This document shows positions 48,879 through 56,844 of a stretch of DNA of 64,000 nt, piece after piece. Every line of letters starts with the position of its first letter. The stretch's first letter is position 1. The DNA is from JACVRW01 sp963808545. GTDB taxonomy: Bacteria > Actinomycetota > Thermoleophilia > Solirubrobacterales > Thermoleophilaceae. Location: the NCBI GenBank assembly GCA_963808545.1, contig CAWEGB010000004.1, positions 1-64,000 of the forward strand. The letters run 5' to 3'. The notes under the pieces were generated by a model that saw nothing but the letters and a program-made list of their open reading frames with translations, was not told the DNA's origin and ran no database searches. Position numbers and translations under genes: made by a program.

Positions 48879-50114
48879 ATGGCCACCGCCACCACACCCC
48901 TCGTGGACGTCCGCGCCGATTTCCCGGTGCTCACGCGCGAGTTCGACGGACAACGGGTGGCCTACCTCGACTCCGCCGCCACCTCCCAGCGGCCGCGCCA
49001 GGTGATCGAGGCGATGGACCGCTTCCAGAGCGAGTCCTACGCCCCCATCCACCGAGGCGTCTACGAGCTGGCGCGCGAGTCCACCGAGGCGTTCGAGGCC
49101 GCGCGCGACCGCATCGCCGGCTTCGTGGGCTGGGAGTCGGCCACCTCGATCTTCACCCGCAACGCCACCGAGGCGATCAACCTGGTGGCCTACTCCTGGG
49201 GCCGCGAGAACGTCGCCGAGGGCGACGAGGTGCTCATCACCGAGATGGAGCACCACTCCAACATCGTTCCCTGGCAGCTGCTCTGCGAGGCCACTGGCGC
49301 GAGGCTGCGCTACCTGTCGGTGGGCGAAGGCGGAGAGCTCTCGCTGGACGAGCTCGACTCGGTGCTGGCCGAGGGACGGGTGAAGCTGATGGCCGTCGCG
49401 CACGTCTCGAACGTGCTCGGCACCATCAACCCGGTGACCGAGATCGTCCGCCGCGCTCGCGCCGCCGGTGCGGTCACGCTGATCGACGGCTCACAGTCCG
49501 TACCCCAGCTCCCGCTCGACCTGTCCGACATCGACGCTGACTTCTACGCGTGGACCGGTCACAAGGCGCTCGGCCCCACGATCGGACTGCTGCACGGGCG
49601 GAGGGAGCTGCTCGAGGCGATGCCCCCCTTCCTGGGCGGCGGTCACATGATCTCCCGAGTCGAGCGCGAGCGCTCCACCTGGAACGAGCTCCCGTACAAG
49701 TTCGAAGCCGGGACCTCGGCCGCCACCGAGGCAGTCGGGCTGGGTGCGGCGGTGGACTACCTGGACGCGATCGGCATGGAGAACGTCCGCGCGCACGAGC
49801 GCGACCTCACCGAGTACGCGCTCGAGCGGCTGCCCGAGGTTGAGGGGATCACGCTGTTCGGGCCCACCGACCTCGACCGCCGGGGCGGGGTCGTTCCCTT
49901 CGCCATCGACGGCATCCATCCCCACGACATCGCCGAGCTCTGTGACCGCGAGGCGGTCTGCGTGCGGGCCGGCCACCACTGCGCACAGCCACTCATGCGG
50001 GTGCTCGGCGTGGGCGCCACCGCACGGGCGTCGTTCCAGGTCTACAGCGACCGCGGCGAGGTCGACCGCCTGGTCGACGCCCTGGGCAAGGCACGCGAGG
50101 TCTTCGGTCTCTGA
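48879..50114 (+). CDS. sufS: Cysteine desulfurase SufS
   Basis: 411 aa. PLP enzyme releasing sulfur from cysteine as persulfide. YLDSAATSQRPRQVIEAMDR, TEMEHHSNIVPWQLL, PLP Lys in DFYAWTGHKALGPTIGLLHG, and catalytic Cys loop CVRAGHHCAQPLMRVLGVG. Starts 1 nt after sufD. Passes sulfur to SufU. Confidence 0.95.
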   Translation: MATATTPLVDVRADFPVLTREFDGQRVAYLDSAATSQRPRQVIEAMDRFQSESYAPIHRGVYELARESTEAFEAARDRIAGFVGWESATSIFTRNATEAINLVAYSWGRENVAEGDEVLITEMEHHSNIVPWQLLCEATGARLRYLSVGEGGELSLDELDSVLAEGRVKLMAVAHVSNVLGTINPVTEIVRRARAAGAVTLIDGSQSVPQLPLDLSDIDADFYAWTGHKALGPTIGLLHGRRELLEAMPPFLGGGHMISRVERERSTWNELPYKFEAGTSAATEAVGLGAAVDYLDAIGMENVRAHERDLTEYALERLPEVEGITLFGPTDLDRRGGVVPFAIDGIHPHDIAELCDREAVCVRAGHHCAQPLMRVLGVGATARASFQVYSDRGEVDRLVDALGKAREVFGL

Positions 50115-50121
50115 TGGTCTG

Positions 50122-50502
50122 ATGGACGCCCTCTATCGCGACTACATCCTCGAGCACTACAAGAACCCGCGGAACTTCGGCGAGCTCGAGCCGCACGACC
50201 TCGAATGGCACGACCACAATCCGCTCTGCGGCGACGAGCTGGGTGTGCATGTGCTCGTGGAGGACGGCCGGGTCAAGGATCTGCGCTTCTGGGGCCAGGG
50301 CTGCGCGATCTCCCAGGCGGCGGCCTCGATCACCTCGGAGGAGCTGATCGGGATGCCGGTCGAGGAGATCGAGCGCCTGGGCGCCGAGTGGGTCATCGAA
50401 CAGCTCGGCATCGACATCTCCCCCACGCGCCGCAAGTGCGCGCTGCTGTCACTCAAGGTGATGCGCGGCGCGGCCACGGGCGACGCCTCCTGGCCCGAGT
50501 AG
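50122..50502 (+). CDS. sufU: SufU zinc-dependent sulfur-transfer protein
   Basis: 126 aa from ATG 50122. MDALYRDYILEHYKNPRNFG, zinc ligands Asp/Cys in HNPLCGDELGVHVLV, Cys in FWGQGCAISQAAASITSEEL, Cys in SPTRRKCALLSLKVMRGA. Has the insertion between the first two cysteines typical of SufU rather than IscU. Takes the persulfide from SufS. Confidence 0.93.
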   Translation: MDALYRDYILEHYKNPRNFGELEPHDLEWHDHNPLCGDELGVHVLVEDGRVKDLRFWGQGCAISQAAASITSEELIGMPVEEIERLGAEWVIEQLGIDISPTRRKCALLSLKVMRGAATGDASWPE

Positions 50503-50505
50503 GAC

Positions 50506-50796
50506 TTAGCGCTCCGCCCCGCTCGCGGGGTTGTCCCTGGCCCACCGCACGATCTGCTCGGACTCGCGGATCACCTCGCCGTCGTCGGTCACGAGCACCG
50601 GGACCCACTGCTGACCGGTCAGCTCGCGCACCTTGCCTCGGCCCGGGTTGAGCACGCCGGGCAGCGGGCCGAGGCCGTAGGTCTTCTTCACCTCGGGCCT
50701 CCACCCCGCCTCGGTCAGCGCCCGCTCGGCGTTGCGGCACGAATGGCCGCCGGGTCTCGGCGTGGGAAAGGTTCCCCAGCACACGTAAAGCTCCAC
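50506..50796 (-). CDS. Small thioredoxin-fold (GST N-terminal/glutaredoxin-like) protein
   Basis: 96 aa. MELYVCWGTFPTPRPGGHSC, NAERALTEAGWRPEVKKTYG and GQQWVPVLVTDDGEVIRESE QIV match the GST N-terminal fold; the cis-Pro is in WVPVL and the ES pair (glutathione gamma-Glu site) is present. Two cysteines (positions 6 and 20) do not form CxxC. Interrupts the SUF strand. Function unknown. Confidence 0.75.
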   Translation of the reverse strand: MELYVCWGTFPTPRPGGHSCRNAERALTEAGWRPEVKKTYGLGPLPGVLNPGRGKVRELTGQQWVPVLVTDDGEVIRESEQIVRWARDNPASGAER

Positions 50797-50853
50797 GGCG
50801 CCACCCTATCCGCTGTCGGTTTTGGCCTCTCGCGCTGCGGGCAACCCTGAAGG

Positions 50854-51696
50854 ATGAGCTCTCACACCGAAAGCGTTCCGCGGCTGCCCCTCGGCGGCGG
50901 CGAAGAGATTCCCCAACTCGGCTTCGGCGTCTTCCAGGTGCCGCCCGAGGACACGACCGAAGTGGTCGTCCGAGCCCTCGAGGCCGGGTACCGGCACATC
51001 GACACGGCCGCCGCCTACCAGAACGAGGCGGGCGTCGGCCAGGCCCTCCGGGCCTCGGGGCTGGACCGCGACGAAGTATTCGTGACCACCAAGTGCTTCA
51101 ACGACGACCACGGCTACGAGGAGGCCAAGCACGCGCTTCACTCGAGCCTCGACCAGCTCGAGATGAGCCACGTCGACCTGTACCTGATCCACTGGCCGGT
51201 GCCCGCTCAGGACCGCTACGTGGAGACCTGGAAGGCCTTCATCGAGATGCAGCAGGAGGGCCTGACGCGCAGCATCGGCGTCTCCAACTTCCAGCCCGCA
51301 CATCTCGCCCGGCTGGCGGACGAGACCGGAGTCACGCCGGCGATCAACCAGGTCGAGCTCCACCCGCGCCTGCAGCAGCCGGGCCTGCGCCGAGAGCACG
51401 CCGATCGCGGCATCCTGACCGAAGCCTGGAGCCCGTTGGCCCAGGGACAGGTGCTGGACGATCCGGTGATCACGGAGATCGCCCAGGCCCAGGGCAAGAC
51501 CCCGGGCCAGGTGGTGCTGCGCTGGCACCTCCAGCTCGGCAACGTGGTCATCCCGAAGTCGGTGACCCCGGAGCGCATCGAGGAGAACCTCGACGTCTTC
51601 GGCTTCGAGCTGAGCGACGAGGAGATGGAGCAGATCGAGAGCCTCGACGCGGGCGAGCGCACAGGGCCCGATCCGGACACCTTCGTGCGCCCCTGA
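50854..51696 (+). CDS. Aldo/keto reductase
   Basis: 280 aa TIM-barrel NADPH reductase. Tetrad visible: Asp in YRHIDTAAAYQNEAGVGQAL, Tyr in the same segment, Lys in VFVTTKCFNDDHGYEEAKHA, His in VDLYLIHWPVPAQDRYVETW. Also IGVSNFQPAHLARL and the NADP site IPKSVTPERIEENLDVFGFE. Close to 2,5-diketo-gluconate reductase-type AKRs. Sits between sufU and sufB. Confidence 0.92.
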   Translation: MSSHTESVPRLPLGGGEEIPQLGFGVFQVPPEDTTEVVVRALEAGYRHIDTAAAYQNEAGVGQALRASGLDRDEVFVTTKCFNDDHGYEEAKHALHSSLDQLEMSHVDLYLIHWPVPAQDRYVETWKAFIEMQQEGLTRSIGVSNFQPAHLARLADETGVTPAINQVELHPRLQQPGLRREHADRGILTEAWSPLAQGQVLDDPVITEIAQAQGKTPGQVVLRWHLQLGNVVIPKSVTPERIEENLDVFGFELSDEEMEQIESLDAGERTGPDPDTFVRP

Positions 51697-51711
51697 GCCA
51701 GAAGTGAGAGC

Positions 51712-52167
51712 ATGGGCGCCGTGGCCGACAGATTCGGCGCATCCGTGACGATCGACCGGCCCGTCGAGGAGGTCTTCGCCTTCCTGGCCGACGGTGAGAA
51801 CGACCCCAAGTTCAGCCCGCGCGTGCAGCAGATCGCGAAGACCACCGAGGGCCCGCCCGGCGTGGGCACGCGCTACGCCAGCACGGTCAAGGACGCCGGC
51901 ATGACGACCCAGCGGGAGTTCGAGTACACCGCCTTCGAGGAGCCGAGCCGCATCCGCTGGGCCGAGCGGTCGAAGAATGCCATCACGGTCCCCGACGGCG
52001 GCTACGACCTGGCTCCGGCGGGCGACCGAAAGACTGAGCTGACGTTCTTCAACACCTTCGAGGGCCACGGATTCGGCAAGCTGCTGCTCCCGCTGGCGCT
52101 GCGCTCGGCACGGAAGGGAGCCGACGATTTCGCTCGCTCGATCAAGGCCGCGGTCGAAGGCGCCTAA
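51712..52167 (+). CDS. SRPBCC-family (polyketide cyclase/START-like) protein
   Basis: 151 aa. ASVTIDRPVEEVFAFLADGE and NDPKFSPRVQQIAKTTEGPP open the hydrophobic-cavity fold, the C-terminal helix is LPLALRSARKGADDFARSIK. Binds a hydrophobic ligand; activity unknown. 15 nt after the aldo/keto reductase gene and 54 nt before sufB. Confidence 0.85.
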   Translation: MGAVADRFGASVTIDRPVEEVFAFLADGENDPKFSPRVQQIAKTTEGPPGVGTRYASTVKDAGMTTQREFEYTAFEEPSRIRWAERSKNAITVPDGGYDLAPAGDRKTELTFFNTFEGHGFGKLLLPLALRSARKGADDFARSIKAAVEGA

Positions 52168-52221
52168 CTCCTACTGCGGAAGTCGGGAAAGCCGCTCCGG
52201 CCGCTAGTATTGGAGGCCGAT

Positions 52222-53622
52222 ATGGCTGCCACTGACAAGACGCGAATCGCCAAGCCCAGCACCATTCATGAGGACGAGCAGGGACAGCTCGTCGCCAAGA
52301 AGGGCATCTCCCGCGAGGTCATCGAGGAGCTCTCGAAGATCAAGGGTGAGCCGGACTGGATGCGCGAGAAGCGTCTGAAGTCGTACGAGATCTTCGAGCG
52401 CAAGCCGATCCCCACCTGGGGCGTCGACCTCTCCGACCTCGACCTGTCGGAGCTCGTCCTCTACTCCCCGCCCACGGCAGGGCGCTACGACAGCTGGGAC
52501 GACGTTCCCGACGAGCAGAAGGACACCTTCGAGAAGCTCGGCATCCCGCAGGCAGAGCGCGAGCACCTCGCCGGCGTCGTCGGCGTGTGGCGCCAAGAGC
52601 CCTTCTACGAGGGGCTCAAGAAGGAGTACGCCGACCTCGGGATCATCTTCTGTGCGATGGACACGGCGGTCACCGAGCACGAGGACCTCGTGCGCGAGTA
52701 CTTCATGAACAAGTGCGTGCCGCCTCAGGACAACAAGTTCTCGGCGCTGCACGGCGCGGTCTGGTCCGGTGGCTCGTTCCTGTACGTGCCCAAGGACGTG
52801 AAGGTCGACCTGCCTCTCCAGGCCTACTTCCGCATGGAGGGCTCGGGCGAGGGCACCTTCGAGCACACGCTGATCATCGCGGACGAGGGCTCCGAGGTGA
52901 ACTACATCGAGGGCTGCACGGCGCAGACCTACAGCGCCAACTCGATGCACTCGGCCGTGGTCGAGATCTTCGTGAAGGAGCGCGCAAAGGCCCGCTACAC
53001 GACCGTCCAGAACTGGTCGAAGGACGTCTTCAACCTGAACACCAAGCGGGCGATCGTCGAGGCGCACGGAACCGTCGAATGGGTCGGCGGCTCCATGGGC
53101 GCCAAGAAGGTCATGCTCTATCCCGGTTCGTTCCTCATCGGTGAGGGCGCTCGGGCCGACCACCTCAACGTGGGCGTCGCCTCGGGCGACGTGTGGAAGG
53201 ACACCGGCGCCAAGGTCGTGCACCTCGCGCCGAACACCACCTCCAACATCCTCGCCAAGTCGATCTCCAAGGACGGCGGGATCATGGGCTACCGCGGCCT
53301 GGTCCGCATGGGCCACAACTCCCAGGGCTCCAAGGCCCACGTCCAGTGCGACGGCCTGATGATGGACGACCGCTCGCGCTCGGACACCTGGCCCGACATC
53401 CAGATCCAGAACCCGCACGTCACCGTGGCCCACGAGGCCGTGGTCGGCAAGATCTCCGACGAGCAGCTCTTCTACCTGCAGTCGCGCGGCCTCACCGAGG
53501 AGGAGGCGGCGGCGATGATCGTGAACGGCTTCATCGAGCCGGTCACGAAGGAGCTGCCGATGGAGTACGCCATCGAGCTGAACCGCCTGATTCAGCTCGA
53601 AATGGTCGACAGCATCGGGTAG
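52222..53622 (+). CDS. sufB: Fe-S cluster assembly protein SufB
   Basis: 466 aa from ATG 52222 with GGAGG at 52212-52216 and a TAGTAT box at 52205-52210. Scaffold subunit: GISREVIEELSKIKGEPDWM, AVWSGGSFLYVPKDVKVDLP, EVNYIEGCTAQTYSANSMHS (conserved Cys), TVQNWSKDVFNLNTKRAIVE, SQGSKAHVQCDGLMMDDRSR and EQLFYLQSRGLTEEEAAAMI. Separated from sufCDSU by three unrelated genes, so it may be expressed on its own. Confidence 0.95.
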   Translation: MAATDKTRIAKPSTIHEDEQGQLVAKKGISREVIEELSKIKGEPDWMREKRLKSYEIFERKPIPTWGVDLSDLDLSELVLYSPPTAGRYDSWDDVPDEQKDTFEKLGIPQAEREHLAGVVGVWRQEPFYEGLKKEYADLGIIFCAMDTAVTEHEDLVREYFMNKCVPPQDNKFSALHGAVWSGGSFLYVPKDVKVDLPLQAYFRMEGSGEGTFEHTLIIADEGSEVNYIEGCTAQTYSANSMHSAVVEIFVKERAKARYTTVQNWSKDVFNLNTKRAIVEAHGTVEWVGGSMGAKKVMLYPGSFLIGEGARADHLNVGVASGDVWKDTGAKVVHLAPNTTSNILAKSISKDGGIMGYRGLVRMGHNSQGSKAHVQCDGLMMDDRSRSDTWPDIQIQNPHVTVAHEAVVGKISDEQLFYLQSRGLTEEEAAAMIVNGFIEPVTKELPMEYAIELNRLIQLEMVDSIG

Positions 53623-53720
53623 GTGGCTGCAAACCTTCGCCTGGCGGCGTCATCGCTCGCTCGCGTGCAGAGCACGCGTCGCGACCTGCTTCCTTGCCAG
53701 ACTCGGTTTTCGCAACCTAC
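53619..53720. repeat. 102-bp imperfect palindrome downstream of sufB
   Basis: Outer arms GTAGGT...AAACC (53619-53636) and GGTTTTCGCAACCTAC (53705-53720), middle arms CTGGC/GCCAG, and a perfect inner hairpin CGCGTGC-AGA-GCACGCG. The sufB stop TAG is inside the left arm. No ORF. Could be a transcription end or a miniature palindromic element; copies elsewhere in the genome would decide. The rest of the gap to 53,876 shows nothing coding. Confidence 0.5.
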
Positions 53721-53876
53721 CCTCGCTGCAAGCTCAATCGGCTGACCCGCCTGCGAAGCATCGGCGGTCGCTGAACCAACCCCGCGGCGCCTTCGGATGG
53801 CTCGGAGCCGAGTTGTCGCGAGGCGAGCGCCTAATTGTTACGGGACGCGCACACGCGTCACTCGGGTGGGGTCAGG

Positions 53877-54071
53877 ATGCGGGTCATGACGCAGGACTTC
53901 CCCACCCAGGCTGATATCGAGGGCAGGATGCGGGAGATCCTCGCCGGCGCTGGCCTGCCCGAGCCTGACTGCGTCGAGGAGCACGACCATGAGGTGCACT
54001 TCCTCTGGGACGAGCAGAAGGTCGTGTTGATCATCGAGGCCGATGGCAAGCCTTCGAGTGGTGCTCAATGA
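53877..54071 (+). CDS. Small acidic hypothetical protein
   Basis: 64 aa from ATG 53877 (61 aa if ATG 53886). MTQDFPTQADIEGRMREILA, GAGLPEPDCVEEHDHEVHFL and WDEQKVVLIIEADG predict a helix followed by a small beta-sheet. No family recognised. The codon pattern and the downstream overlap with the next gene region suggest that it is real. Confidence 0.55.
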   Translation: MRVMTQDFPTQADIEGRMREILAGAGLPEPDCVEEHDHEVHFLWDEQKVVLIIEADGKPSSGAQ

Positions 54072-54099
54072 TCGTCGTGGATCTGCCGATCCTCGAGGG

Positions 54100-54798
54100 G
54101 TGAGCGTCAACGACCTCGTCCTCGTTCAGGGGATGGCTGACACCAGGCTGGCTCTCCGCCGCTGGAATCGTGAGCCCCTGCGCGTGCTCGGGCCGTGGCT
54201 GCTGCTCAGCCTGCTGATCACCCTCGCGCTGCTGGGAGCGATCTACCTCGTGGCCTCGGCGACGGTGCCCACCGCGACCCGGTACCTCATCCCCGGCTAC
54301 AACGACGGCGCCGGCTTCGGCGACTACCTCCACGTGCTCTTCCGCAACGGGCTGGTGCTGGCCCTGCATGCCCTCGCCTGCGTGGCCGGCTTCATCGCCG
54401 GCAGCTCGCTTCCTCTGTCTGCCTCCCAGCGCAGCGGCGTCTCGCGCTGGGTGCATGAAAAGGCGGGTCCGCTGGCCATCGCCTTCGTGGTCTGCGCCAC
54501 CTGTTTCTCCCTCTTCACCCAGGCTTACGTGATCGGCGGCGGGACGGCGTCGATCGCCGCACAGCTCGGCACGACCCCAGGCGTCTTACTGGTTGCCCTC
54601 ACGCCACACGCCGTGCCAGAGCTCGTCGCCCTGTTCCTGCCGCTGGCCGCGTGGGTGATCTCCAGTCGCAACGACGACTGGCAGGATCTGCTCGCGGCCA
54701 CCCTGGTCACAGTGGCCGTCGCGGTGCCGGTGCTGCTGGCCAGCGCAGCGTTGGAGGTGTGGGTCACTCCACACCTGCTGGGCGCGATCGCCGCCTAG
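54100..54798 (+). CDS. Multi-pass membrane protein, SpoIIM/DUF95-like
   Basis: 232 aa from GTG 54100 with GAGGGG just upstream. About five membrane helices: LLLSLLITLALLGAIYLVAS, LVLALHALACVAGFIAGSSL, LAIAFVVCATCFSLFTQAYV, a helix around PHAVPELVALFLPLAAWVIS, and LVTVAVAVPVLLASAALEVW. The PHxxPEL motif is the stage II sporulation M (DUF95) signature. Function outside sporulation unknown. Confidence 0.72.
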   Translation: MSVNDLVLVQGMADTRLALRRWNREPLRVLGPWLLLSLLITLALLGAIYLVASATVPTATRYLIPGYNDGAGFGDYLHVLFRNGLVLALHALACVAGFIAGSSLPLSASQRSGVSRWVHEKAGPLAIAFVVCATCFSLFTQAYVIGGGTASIAAQLGTTPGVLLVALTPHAVPELVALFLPLAAWVISSRNDDWQDLLAATLVTVAVAVPVLLASAALEVWVTPHLLGAIAA

Positions 54799-54862
54799 GG
54801 CTTTCGCGCCCACATTGACGCCGCGCCGGTGTTCCGCTGTGCGAGGCGGGCATCAGCGGCGC

Positions 54863-55273
54863 ATGAACGACTACGAGCGCACCGCCAGGGTCGACGCGAG
54901 CGCGGACGCGCTCTTCGCCTACCTATCCGATGTCGACAACCTGCCGGACTACTTCGAGCGGATGACTGAAGCCGAGCCCGGTAACGGCCAGGAAGTGCAC
55001 ACCAAGGCGCGCATTGACATCGATGGCCAAGGTGAGCAGGAGGTCGAAGGCGAAGCCTGGTTCAAGGTCGACGAGGAGGGCAGGCGCATCCAGTGGGGCT
55101 CCGAGGGTCCGAACAACTACAGCGGCGAGCTCGAGGTGTCCGCGAACGGCGAGGGCTCCGAGGTGGCGGTACGGCTGCACACCGAGATGGATGACGAGAA
55201 GGCCATCGAGGGGGACCTGCAGCGCACGCTCGACAACATCAAGCGGCTCGTGGAGGACGGCGCCGGCGCCTAG
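54863..55273 (+). CDS. SRPBCC-family protein
   Basis: 136 aa from ATG 54863. YERTARVDASADALFAYLSD, VDNLPDYFERMTEAEPGNGQ, then RRIQWGSEGPNNYSGELEVS and a C-terminal helix EGDLQRTLDNIKRLVEDG. A polyketide-cyclase/activator of Hsp90-like fold. Very acidic. Ends just before a GGACCCC hairpin. Confidence 0.82.
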   Translation: MNDYERTARVDASADALFAYLSDVDNLPDYFERMTEAEPGNGQEVHTKARIDIDGQGEQEVEGEAWFKVDEEGRRIQWGSEGPNNYSGELEVSANGEGSEVAVRLHTEMDDEKAIEGDLQRTLDNIKRLVEDGAGA

Positions 55274-55295
55274 CCCGTAGCATCCTCGCCCCGAA

Positions 55296-55316
55296 GGACC
55301 CCGGCTCTCGGGGTCC
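55296..55316. terminator. Hairpin GGACCCC-(7)-GGGGTCC
   Basis: Perfect 7-bp stem between the SRPBCC stop and the lipase ATG (55318). No T-run; it may end the upstream transcript or hide the lipase start. Confidence 0.45.
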
Positions 55317-55317
55317 C

Positions 55318-55842
55318 ATGATCGACCGCTTCGAGGGCGACGGCTATGCGCCCGCTGAGCTGCGGGCGTTCAGCTACAACACCGCGCAGTCGAACGCCAC
55401 GACGGCGCAGGAGGTCGCCGCAGAGGTCGAGAGCCTGCGAGCGGCCACCGGGGCCGAGCGGATCGACATCGTGGCCCACTCGATGGGCAGCCTGTCGTCG
55501 CGCTACTACCTGCGCAACCTGGGCGGAACGGGGCGCGTCGACGAATGGGTGTCGATCGGCGGACCGAACCACGGCACCTACACGGCGCTGGCGTGCTCGG
55601 CGCTGGTGTCGTGCCGGGAGATGGTGCCCGGCTCGTCGTTCCTGGGAGCCCTGAACAGCGGAGACGAAACGCCCGGCGCGGTGCGCTACGGGACGTTCTG
55701 GTCACCGTGTGACGAGATCATCAACCCCGACACGAGCGTGATCGTGAACGGGGCGACCAACACCCGCACCGGCTGCATCGGGCACCTGTCGCTCTTGGCC
55801 AGTCCGAGCGTCTACTCGGGCGTGCGCGACTTCGTGCGCTAG
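55318..55842 (+). CDS. Secreted-type triacylglycerol lipase, N-terminally truncated
   Basis: 174 aa. IDIVAHSMGSLSSRYYLRNL carries the nucleophile elbow AHSMG (Ser about 61), RVDEWVSIGGPNHGTYTALA matches class I.4-like/LipA lipases, Asp candidate in WSPCDEIINPDTS and His in TGCIGHLSLLASP. The part before MIDRFEGDGY, including the signal peptide and the oxyanion HG motif found in homologs, is absent; the 45 bp upstream encode nothing similar. Probably a truncated gene or inactive remnant. Confidence 0.7.
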   Translation: MIDRFEGDGYAPAELRAFSYNTAQSNATTAQEVAAEVESLRAATGAERIDIVAHSMGSLSSRYYLRNLGGTGRVDEWVSIGGPNHGTYTALACSALVSCREMVPGSSFLGALNSGDETPGAVRYGTFWSPCDEIINPDTSVIVNGATNTRTGCIGHLSLLASPSVYSGVRDFVR

Positions 55843-55863
55843 AGGCGAAGGGCCTCACAACGA

Positions 55864-55894
55864 GCGAGGCCCGCCCCGATGGGGCGGGCCTCGC
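55864..55894. terminator. Bidirectional terminator hairpin
   Basis: Perfect 14-bp stem GCGAGGCCCGCCCC around a GAT loop, placed between the convergent lipase (+) and secreted protein (-) genes. Confidence 0.75.
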
Positions 55895-55924
55895 CTGCTG
55901 CAGAGCTGCTGCGTGCCCGGAGGG

Positions 55925-56650
55925 CTACTTCTTGCAGGCGACGCTCTTCGAGTCGGTCAGCTTGCCGCCCTCGACGATGTTCTCGAACTTGAGGGTCCAC
56001 TTCTTGCCGCTGCAGCCCGTGGACTGGATGATGCCCTGGCTCTTGCCCTTGACCTTGGTCGTGCCGGTGAGACCGAACTTGAGGGTCTCAATGGCGGACT
56101 TCACGCCGGGCAGGGGCTGCTGGATGTCGGTGGGGATCTTCACGTTGATAACGCGACCCTTGACCGTGCTGTCGAGCATCTTGGCGATGGGGAGCGGCTC
56201 GCCCACGAGGAAGAGGCCCAGGGTGCCCTTGGTGGTGACGAACGCCTGGACGCTGAGGTTCTCCGTGACACCGGTTGCCTCGGCCACGACGTTGCCCTTG
56301 CCCACCTTCGAGCCCTTGGGGCAGACGCTGGCGCTGGCCTGCTCGTTGGCCTTCTGCACCGAGCAGCGCTTGCTCTTGGCCCAGCTCTTGCCGTTCCAGA
56401 CGAGGCCCTTCGGCAGGGTGATCTTGAGAGCGGTCGAGGTGGCCGGCTGCCCGCTGCCGTCCTTCGTGGCCTGCTCGATGCCCAGCTTCAACTTCACCGC
56501 CTTCGGCTTCTTCTTGGTGCCCGAATCGCCCGGCTTGGCCGAGAAAGACAGGTCCATCGTGGTGTTCGAGGCCAGCTGGGCGTAAGCAACGCCCGATAGC
56601 GAGAGGGCAAGCACGCCGATGAGCGCGAGCCCGAGAGTCTTCTTAAGCAC
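55925..56650 (-). CDS. Secreted hypothetical protein, paralog of the next gene
   Basis: 241 aa from GTG 56650 with GGAGGAT upstream. Signal peptide MLKKTLGLALIGVLALSLSG, cut near AYA-Q. The mature part is Lys-rich and beta-like: KKKPKAVKLKLGIEQATKDG, ITLPKGLVWNGKSWAKSKRC, CPKGSKVGKGNVVAEATG and a C-terminal TGCSGKKWTLKFENIVEGG. Four cysteines probably make two disulfides. Shares architecture with 56845-57663. I associate this family with Thermoleophilia genomes, where several copies occur; function unknown, perhaps cell-surface adhesion. Confidence 0.8.
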   Translation of the reverse strand: MLKKTLGLALIGVLALSLSGVAYAQLASNTTMDLSFSAKPGDSGTKKKPKAVKLKLGIEQATKDGSGQPATSTALKITLPKGLVWNGKSWAKSKRCSVQKANEQASASVCPKGSKVGKGNVVAEATGVTENLSVQAFVTTKGTLGLFLVGEPLPIAKMLDSTVKGRVINVKIPTDIQQPLPGVKSAIETLKFGLTGTTKVKGKSQGIIQSTGCSGKKWTLKFENIVEGGKLTDSKSVACKK

Positions 56651-56789
56651 GGATCCTCCGTCTGAGCGAGTGTGTAGTCGCGCGGCGGCCGACGGCCTCG
56701 CGCATGGATGCGACCGTCAAAGGTATACGGCCCTGTCATGAAGGACACCTAAGTGGCGCAAGAGTTTCGCCTTTGCGGCAAAGTGAACG

Positions 56790-56819
56790 CACCGGGGCGG
56801 CCCGCAGGCCGCCCCGGTG
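56790..56819. terminator. Terminator hairpin after the second secreted paralog
   Basis: CACCGGGGCGGCC-CGCA-GGCCGCCCCGGTG, perfect 13-bp stem, 26 nt past the minus-strand stop at 56845. Confidence 0.72.
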
Positions 56820-56844
56820 TACCAGCGTTTCTCAGGCCGAGGCG

